From assembly GCA_021209875.1 (NCBI GenBank), contig JAGYVD010000007.1, forward strand, positions 186,001 to 250,000: DNA of 64,000 nt. Reading direction: 5' to 3'. This stretch comes from Rosellinia necatrix (taxonomy: Eukaryota; Ascomycota; Sordariomycetes; Xylariales; Xylariaceae). Positions 57,547 to 64,000 of the stretch are shown here, piece by piece. Every line of letters starts with the position of its first letter. Within the stretch, counting starts at the first letter, position 1. Below the pieces are notes generated by a model. It made no database searches and was not told where the DNA came from. It worked only from the letters and a program-made list of their open reading frames with translations. Both the position numbers and the translations under genes were made by a program.

Positions 57547-58978
57547 CATAGGGGCAAATTATTAGGGTATAGAAACTGGAAACTGGAGTGAGGAGTTGGT
57601 TACGGTCTTTTACCTCGTATAGCCTCGGCGTGAGACATTTTACTCGAATCCGGAAGGGGGTTACATCTTAGGCAGATCAAAGAAAATTAAGTTGCCAGAC
57701 ATATTTTGATGCATGATTCAATTAAATCCTGATAACTGAACTAGTATCATGATATATTCCACAATTCCGTAATTACGGGAATATTGTATTCGATGCAATG
57801 AATCGAAATTTATATAAGCAAAAAGGGGCCACGAAGATGAGGACTTATTGCTTTGGATAACTTAAAGCTGCGCTGGTTGGACACATAGTTACACCCAATG
57901 GTAACACCATCCTAGAAGCTGATAATATAGACGGTACACAAAACAGATCTATCGTACAGCCTATCGGCTGAGCAGCAAATGAACGCTTAACAATCGTCTT
58001 GGACACTCTTGGAATAAATCTATCAGCTCAGAAAACATTTTGGCTTTAGACAATTCTTTCCTGATTGTTTTTTCAACCTTGCACTGCTATTTTGGTACGA
58101 AAAGTGAGTAATCGCAAAAGCATTCTCGTTTCATCGGCACTTCACTTAGAATTGCCACAGTCCTGACTATGGGTATATAACCAGTTACAGGCAGGCGACT
58201 AAGTGCTCGAGATAACATTCTAATTATTTATTTCAGAAAGTATCACAACTTATAGACTTTTCCTCAATCAAATATTCGTATTTTCTTATTGTCATCTGAT
58301 TCTTCCCATTTGGTATATTAGCCACAGAGCAAGGTGATGTCTGTGCATTTAGCTATAGATGGAATTCGAGACGTGGACCTCTAGCATAGGCAGTAACCCC
58401 AAGTGCATAAAAATGCCATGAACACTTAGGATGCCTCAACTTTAGCGCATAGCTTTCGCATGAACGACTTACACATATTATGTCCTCTTAATGACATTTG
58501 CACCAAATATGTAGACAGCGAATACGGTGGAGCATGAGCGCTGAGTGGGGATAAACGCTTCGCGGCCGACTTTGAGAGTACCGAAATGTGAGGAACGTCG
58601 GTTTGTCAGCATAATACGGTGGGACCATGTTCAATCTCGTGAATTCTTGCCAACGACGGGATCTGCCGTTGTCAAGAGTGGAGTATACCTTGCCTAATAT
58701 GGGCACTCCGCCCCACGGGCTTCCAGGGCTCCCCTTGCAGATCCCCTGACAGCTCCTGAACGGCCTGCCCTACCCGGGGAGCCAGTAGGGTGCGATGGGA
58801 ATCTTATTTACCGCATGTGTCGGATCGTAGGTCGCGCAATGTCGGGGACGGCGACGATATGAATCTATAGCTGATTTGTAACCATGATGCCGAGTATAAG
58901 AGGCGAAGAGGTGTATTGCCTCCTGAGATATTTCGACGACTTCCAAGACACCCTTCAGGTCTCAATCATCTCACCGAC
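57547..58978. other. Intergenic AT-rich stretch
   Basis: No gene recognised. It contains the ATPase 3' UTR and the leader of the epoxide-hydrolase-like gene. The part from about 57650 to 58480 is strongly AT-rich, without repeats that I could pair. Confidence 0.6.
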
Positions 58979-60176
58979 ATGCAATTCGCGCTCTACGTCT
59001 TGGCCCAAGCGGCCATCTTAGCACATGCCCAAGGGGTCTGTGCCCCAGCCGGAGACAACCGGACCGTGTCGACCAAGACACTGGTCACAACAGACGGATA
59101 CACCTACGCCTACGACTACGTGGCGGCGGCGAACGCGTCGACGGCCACGATCCTGCTCTTGCACGGCTTCCCCGCGTCCCGCCACGACTGGGAGAACACG
59201 ATCCCGGCGCTCACGGCGCAGGGGTACGGCGTGGTGGCGCCCGACCTCCTGGGGTTCGGCGACAGCTCCAGGCCGACGGAGCCCGAGGCGTACAACCTGA
59301 AGGCCATCGCCGGGCACCTGGCGGAGATCCTGGACGCCGAGGGCCTGGGGGCCGTCGTGGGCGTGGCCCACGACGCGGGGGCGAACGTGCTGTCGAGGGC
59401 CGCGACGTGGATCCCCGAGCGGCTCGCCAAACTCGTGTTCGTCACGGTGCCCTACGCGCCGGCGGGCAGCTTCTTCGACGTCGACGCCATCAACGCGCGG
59501 AGCCTCGAGGCGCGCGGGTACGCCCAGTTCGGGTACTGGTATTTCTTCAACAGCTGGGACGCGCCCGGCATAATATCTCGTAACGTGCGTGGCAACCCCC
59601 TCCCCCCACCCCCTTTTTCCACCCTCCCACCAATTCACCCTTTAATGATTGACGGGGCGTGTTGGTCTTGGAGAGCCGTTTGTCCATCCTTGGGATTTCG
59701 CTAACCGGTAGAATTCGTAGCTCGACTCCTTCTTTTCTCTCATCTGGCCTGCCGACGAATCGGCGTGGGGGACCAACTTCGCCACGCTCGGGGCCGCTCG
59801 CGCCTGGCTGGCGGCAAACAAGACGACCGAGCTACCCTCCTGGGTAACTCCTGAGTATAAAGCCAGATGGATGTGTCAATTCAGTCGACCAAACGTGACC
59901 ACCAGCACGTTGAACTATTATCGAGAACTGCTACGTGGTGTTGACGCAGCTGATGAATCGGTGCTCACGGACGGGGACCGCATGTTGCGGGTGCCTGTCT
60001 TGGCCGTGGGCTCGGGGAAGGACCAAGTGGCGACACCAGACCTACAGCCAGCCTCCATAGAGCCGTGGGCGGTGGCCGGGTTTGAACAGCAGATTGTTGA
60101 CTCCGGGCACTGGATTATGCAGGAAAAAGGAGATGAACTGAACGATATCCTCATTGAGTTTATTGGACGGGAGTAG
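58979..60176 (+). CDS. Secreted alpha/beta hydrolase, epoxide hydrolase-like
   Basis: Two exons, 58979-59584 and 59721-60176 (GTGCGT donor, TCGTAG acceptor, 136-nt intron), give 353 residues. Starting at 58979 gives a hydrophobic signal peptide (MQFALYVLAQAAILAHAQG); an in-frame upstream ATG-less extension to 58916 would hide it. The alpha/beta hydrolase core shows HGFPASRHDW (oxyanion HGxP, about residue 61), APDLLGFGDSSRP, and VGVAHDAGANV, with Asp as the likely nucleophile (about 131), as in epoxide hydrolases. A cap region follows with paired tyrosines (FGYWYFF), then VLAVGSGKDQ and SGHWIMQEK (catalytic His about 332). Haloalkane dehalogenase-like activity is an alternative. NxS/T sites (NRT, NAS, NKT, NVT) suit a secreted glycoprotein. 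Confidence 0.82.
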
Positions 60177-62159
60177 GAACGGAATTTCCTAATACTCACA
60201 TGTACTGATTACGGCGACGGGAATAAGGGAAGTCTTATAGCCTGCGTTGAATATATAAATAGCTCCACTCTTCATTACTCGTATTATTAACGCTCAAGCT
60301 CTGTCTAATACCTGGTCGTAACGTTCTAAATGAACTCTGCGGGGATTCAACGTATCGCTGTTCTACAGTAAAGTGAGATGAATCCTTGAATCAAAATGGG
60401 AAAGGAGCAGTGATGAAGGCTAATAGTAGTAATATTTTGGCTACTCGAGGGAGGTGCTGAGAATGAACTCGTTTATCGTGTTCTCAGATCGTTGGTGAGT
60501 TCCCTTCATAGACGACCTAATCTACTTGGAATGCGAGCATGGGTAAGCAATAAATGATATGAGATTTACGGAGATACGAAATAGGCAACGAAAGTACATT
60601 GATACGAAATATGGTTCACGTGAATCGCGCAATATCACATCGAACTGCATCGAGTATGTAGCATGGGTACAATAGCGTCTTTATCATAGATACACAACCG
60701 TAACAAGCATCTCAAGGTGTAACACGGTCAAAACTCATTTCTTCTCGCTTTCAATTCCGTGGGGGTACTGAGCTAGCCTATTTCCCTTTAGCATTAATAT
60801 TGCACATAAGCAAAGTTAGATTCAAAAAACTGAGCATCTAGAAGGACATACCTATCTTCTCTCACACCCGCTTGTTAACAGTCGCGCTGATGATCGCATT
60901 CATAGATGCGATAGTGGTCGCGCTGATGGTCACTATTAAATTTATGTTAATGAAACTCATATTATGTCTAGTTAGTATTAATTGCAAAACCTACCGAAGA
61001 TAGTGAACGCTACTGTGCCGAGCTCTGGTCATATTGACTAGGGCGCAATATAATAGGTACTGTGTGTTTGTGCGTGCGAAGATATTAATAAGAAGGATTG
61101 ATTGATGATTTCAACAGAAAATTGAAGATCTTGAGGTTGCGGGTGAGCATTTATAGAAAACAAATCCTGGGTAGAGATAGTGCACAAAGAGTTGAAGCCC
61201 CGGACGTTTGGTGCTACATCCAAGTGCATCCTATCCAGTAAATCAATCTCAAGTGAGCAGGTCATGCAGGGACTTTCGTTTTCGGCGACGCCACAAGTCA
61301 TCATCCGTACGTGCTTCAAAGCCGGAGGAACGAAGGCGTACCGTACGACGTAAGAAACCACCTCTAGGAAGGCGACCGTCGTATGCATAGGTCATGTGTC
61401 TGGGGTTCGCTAGAGCCTGTCCGTTCATGCGGTGGACGTGTGGAGAAATTATGAACCTATATTAGTTTTCTCTCTATATCCTGTCGCCAGTGGGGTGTGA
61501 GCCGTCAGATTATCATGCAGCAGCGTGCTGATGTGATAGTGACACGTTGAGCAACCCCCCTTGACAGAGTGGACTCACACGGTGCCCAATAACCTCATGG
61601 CTGGAAGACGGTGACAAGCATCTGGAAGACACAGTGAGACCAAAAAAAAAAAAAAAAAAGACTCGTCACTAGCAATAATCATTGTTCCCGCGGGCACTAT
61701 AAATTACCGCGTACTGGGCTACATTGAAACTCGAATACTGACATCGTAGATCGCCTATGGGGCGTGGAAAGCAGTGGTAATTAACGGGTGACAGTTCGAA
61801 GTGTGATGTAATGCGGAGCGGAGTATCAAGCTTAAATATTTCAAGTACTGCAACCATTGTATTCGTTTAGGAGATCCTATAATATGACCGGGTGGCTAGA
61901 TTGAAGTGAACAGCAGCGAGCTCTTCGGTATGACCATTATCATTGAAGATACGATACATGCATAGCTCACCAGCTACCAGTCAAGAATAATTCGTAGTCA
62001 TGTCCTACTTCTTCTGAGCGTATACCGATAAAGAGGCTCGCCAACACCAACCAATAATTCAACAATAAACGGGCCTAAAGGTGACACAGATTGGGCACCC
62101 CATAAACACACACAACGTACCCCCTATCCCAGCTCGCTGCGAACCGCCTCCCAACCCCA
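60177..62159. other. Intergenic AT-rich stretch
   Basis: No gene recognised on either strand. A 17-nt A run lies at 61643-61659. The rest is AT-rich single-copy sequence as far as I can tell, without long ORFs. Confidence 0.6.
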
Positions 62160-62531
62160 TCAAGAGAACGGCCCTCCGGGCCTCGGAGGAGGGAACCCCG
62201 GGCCGCCGGGAACGGGATACGCGGCCGCCGCAGGGGGCCGGGGGTGCGGGAACTGCGCGACCGGGACCGGGTCGGGGATGACGGCGGCGACCTCAGCCTG
62301 GCGGCTAGCGCCCGAGGACGTGGACAAGTCCGTCGACTCCTCTTCCTCGTCCTCGTCATCATCGCCATCGCCATTGCCGTCATCATCGCTATCGTCGTCG
62401 TCATCTTCGTTCTCGCGGAGGTGGTCCTCGACGCTGCGGCGGATGCGGCGGAGGCAGACGTAGAACGTGAAGAAGGCGCCGAGGATGAGCAGCGTCACCA
62501 CGATCGCGATGGTGTCGTTTGGTTTCACCAT
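62160..62531 (-). CDS. Small single-pass membrane protein, acidic and proline-rich
   Basis: Hypothetical protein of 123 residues from MVKPNDTIAIVV. A strong hydrophobic segment (about residues 6-28, IAIVVTLLILGAFFTFYVCL) is followed by a basic stop-transfer stretch (RRIRR), an Asp/Glu-rich run (about 45-66) and a Pro/Gly-rich tail (PVAQFPHPRPP...PGGPGFPPPRPGG). The layout suggests a short outside or luminal N-terminus and a cytosolic tail. I do not recognise a family. The frame stays open upstream of the chosen ATG (to a second Met), so the start may be earlier. The acidic run is encoded by a GAC/GAT-rich repeat that could also open frames by chance. Confidence 0.5.
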   Translation of the reverse strand: MVKPNDTIAIVVTLLILGAFFTFYVCLRRIRRSVEDHLRENEDDDDDSDDDGNGDGDDDEDEEEESTDLSTSSGASRQAEVAAVIPDPVPVAQFPHPRPPAAAAYPVPGGPGFPPPRPGGPFS

Positions 62532-63360
62532 CACGTCGCGTTCATCTACCCGGGCGGGGGAGAGGAGGAGGAAAAAAAATAAAAATAAAAATAACAAAGA
62601 GGAGAAGGGAAGGGGATCGCTTTCGACGGTGTGCGTACGTGCGACGTTGAGCGCGCCGCCGCGCCAATGAATCGCGGGAAAAGGTATAGATCGCGATGGC
62701 GCTTGCGAGGGCCTGGCGGGTAATATCGTAGGGCTGTCATCAAACGAAGCTCAAAGATATCCTTGAAGTTGTGAAATTCCCGGTTATTGACAGGTAAAAA
62801 AAAAAAGGGGGGGGGGAGGGGGAGGGGGAGGAATATCAATAGCGTGACCAAATACCACCTTTCTCCTCCCACTATTGATTGACGCGACGACCGCGGGCCT
62901 CTGCCTTCCCCCCCCAGATCCGACACCGGGAATTTGCAGGCCGTGGAACGACGGGAGGGAAATTATCTGGACGGGCATGCCTCTATGCGACAGGACACCT
63001 GGCGTGTCGCTTTGGCAGCAGCGGTCACTTCACGACTGTTCGTGATACATCGTGTCCCCTTTCGACGGGCTACACAAGCTTTCGAGTCGGGTTATAGGCC
63101 AGATATCTCTCCGAGCTACGTTACCCCCTGCGTTTAGCCCTATTCAGACGGGTCATACACATCTACAACTGATGGGATGTCATAATGGAGCGGACACACA
63201 AGTCTTCAGTGATCGCTTAGGATGCCTGCAGGCATGAATGCTGTTATAGGTACGATCATCAATTGGGAAAGCTAATTTGGAAGTTCAACGTCACCACCCA
63301 TTTATATGATGATAACGCGTGAGATAACGAACCGAACGGCGGAGTGTGAACCAACAGAGT
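62532..63360. other. Intergenic, no gene seen
   Basis: Contains an AAAATAAAAATAAAAATAAC run (62572-62594) and an A10/G9 homopolymer junction with (GGGGGA)n at 62797-62831. The overlapping ORFs here are repeat shadows. Confidence 0.55.
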
Positions 63361-64000
63361 TTAGTAGTGGCAGATACCGCCCACATCCTCATCTATGTTC
63401 CAAGTACCAGCCAGCCCATGCTCAATGATGGGCTCATCCGGGCCAATCTGCTCCTCCGCCTTGCCGAGGAAGAAGTCATTCTGGCCGGAGACCTTCGTCT
63501 GCCGGCTCATGAACCTCTTAGCCCACTCCTCCACAGCAGGCTCCCCAGTTTCATCCCGGGCCTGCTTAAGGAAGGGAATCAATGCCGTGCCACCCGTCCC
63601 CTTCACCTTCCTGTGGCTCTCGTGGCGAGACGCGGTGGCTAGGTTCTGGCGGGCTCGGACAACTTCGGGACTGCGCGAGCGACTACGGGCCTTGTTCTCA
63701 CGAGATGGGAGGACGATATATCGCGTGACGATTGCGATATGAATATCCCGGAAAGCTCGCAGCATGGCAAGGCAAGCATCATAAGCGATGCTGAGAGACC
63801 TGTCCGTATCGCGACGCTCCTCGACAAAGTCACGGATGTTAGCGACCAAGGCGACATCGTTTAGAAAGCGCGCATGCGACCCTGGCATGTAGCGTCGCAT
63901 GTCGCGGATGAAGTTGTGCTTGGGGGCAGTGCCCCGGCCTTCGCGCTCTGACTCGGAAGCCAGGTTAGGCTTTTCGCCAGTCGGAAGATGCTCGATGCCA
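63361..64000 (-). CDS. Indoleamine 2,3-dioxygenase family protein, C-terminal part (cut by window edge)
   Basis: The frame is open from the window edge (64000) to the stop at 63361, giving about 213 residues of the C-terminal part; the N-terminus lies outside. Conserved runs include PKHNFIRDMRRYMPGSHARFLNDV, SLSIAYDACLAMLRAFRDIHIAIVTRYIV, where the His is the expected proximal heme ligand, and RGTGG-type KGTGGTALIPFLKQARDETGEP. IDO cleaves the indole ring of tryptophan as the first step of the kynurenine (NAD+) route; fungi often have several paralogues, and which one this is cannot be told. The Arg/Ser-rich insert (KARSRSRSPEVVRARQN) after the heme His is usual in fungal members. The region C-terminal of GTGG ends with an acidic tail (WNIDEDVGG). 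No intron is needed in the visible part. Confidence 0.9.
   Translation of the reverse strand, partial: GIEHLPTGEKPNLASESEREGRGTAPKHNFIRDMRRYMPGSHARFLNDVALVANIRDFVEERRDTDRSLSIAYDACLAMLRAFRDIHIAIVTRYIVLPSRENKARSRSRSPEVVRARQNLATASRHESHRKVKGTGGTALIPFLKQARDETGEPAVEEWAKRFMSRQTKVSGQNDFFLGKAEEQIGPDEPIIEHGLAGTWNIDEDVGGICHY

Overview
The window reads as nuclear DNA of a filamentous ascomycete (Pezizomycotina, most likely Sordariomycetes; the class is inferred from protein resemblance). Genes are intron-rich, with short introns (about 45-300 nt) that start GTAAGT, GTATGT or GTACGT, carry a CTAAC-type branch site and end in AG. Protein families are fungal, and compact gene clusters alternate with long intergenic stretches full of microsatellites and CCTA/GGTA tracts. 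I found no operons, rRNA, tRNA or CRISPR. Gene models were joined by hand from splice signals and protein continuity.

Layout. 0-5 kb is a housekeeping cluster: mitochondrial ribosomal protein uL22m (-), cytochrome c oxidase subunit VIIa (+), the inner-membrane peptidase subunit Som1 (-), and head to head with it an XRCC2/Rad51-like protein (+) whose Walker A is degenerate. At 6.3-8.0 kb is a poly-Q FAR1-type DNA-binding protein (+). At 9.1-12.4 kb is a large fusion (-) joining an isochorismatase-like domain, an AlkB-type 2OG-Fe(II) oxygenase and a GST-like domain. From 12.4 to 22.1 kb I see no credible gene, only simple repeats. TFIID subunit TAF8 (+) follows at 22.1-23.1 kb, then RACK1 (+, 24.7-26.6 kb), whose last intron carries a U24/snR24-type box C/D snoRNA, then RPB2 (-, 28.4-32.3 kb), with two related hairpins just upstream of its start. 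At 34.7-37.0 kb is a DUF2235 hydrolase (-) with one clear and one possible frame break.

The second half is more accessory. It holds a broken Gfd2/YDR514C-like gene (39.1-40.2 kb), a seven-exon Ppo-type fatty acid dioxygenase/P450 fusion (+, 42.7-46.4 kb), an AT-rich degenerate stretch (46.4-53.2 kb) with a HET-like relic and another decayed ORF, a 14-exon type IIC P-type ATPase (+, 53.2-57.5 kb) with a GC-AG intron directly after the DKTGTLTQ motif, a secreted epoxide-hydrolase-like protein (+, 59.0-60.2 kb), a small one-pass membrane protein (-), and the 3' end of an indoleamine 2,3-dioxygenase gene (-) cut by the window edge.

Functional links. uL22m, Cox VIIa and Som1 are all mitochondrial. 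TAF8 and RPB2 belong to the RNA polymerase II machinery, and RACK1 with its intronic snoRNA serves ribosome function. The Ppo enzyme and the epoxide hydrolase both belong to families that can act on oxygenated lipids, but they lie about 12 kb apart with the ATPase between, so a shared pathway is only a hypothesis.
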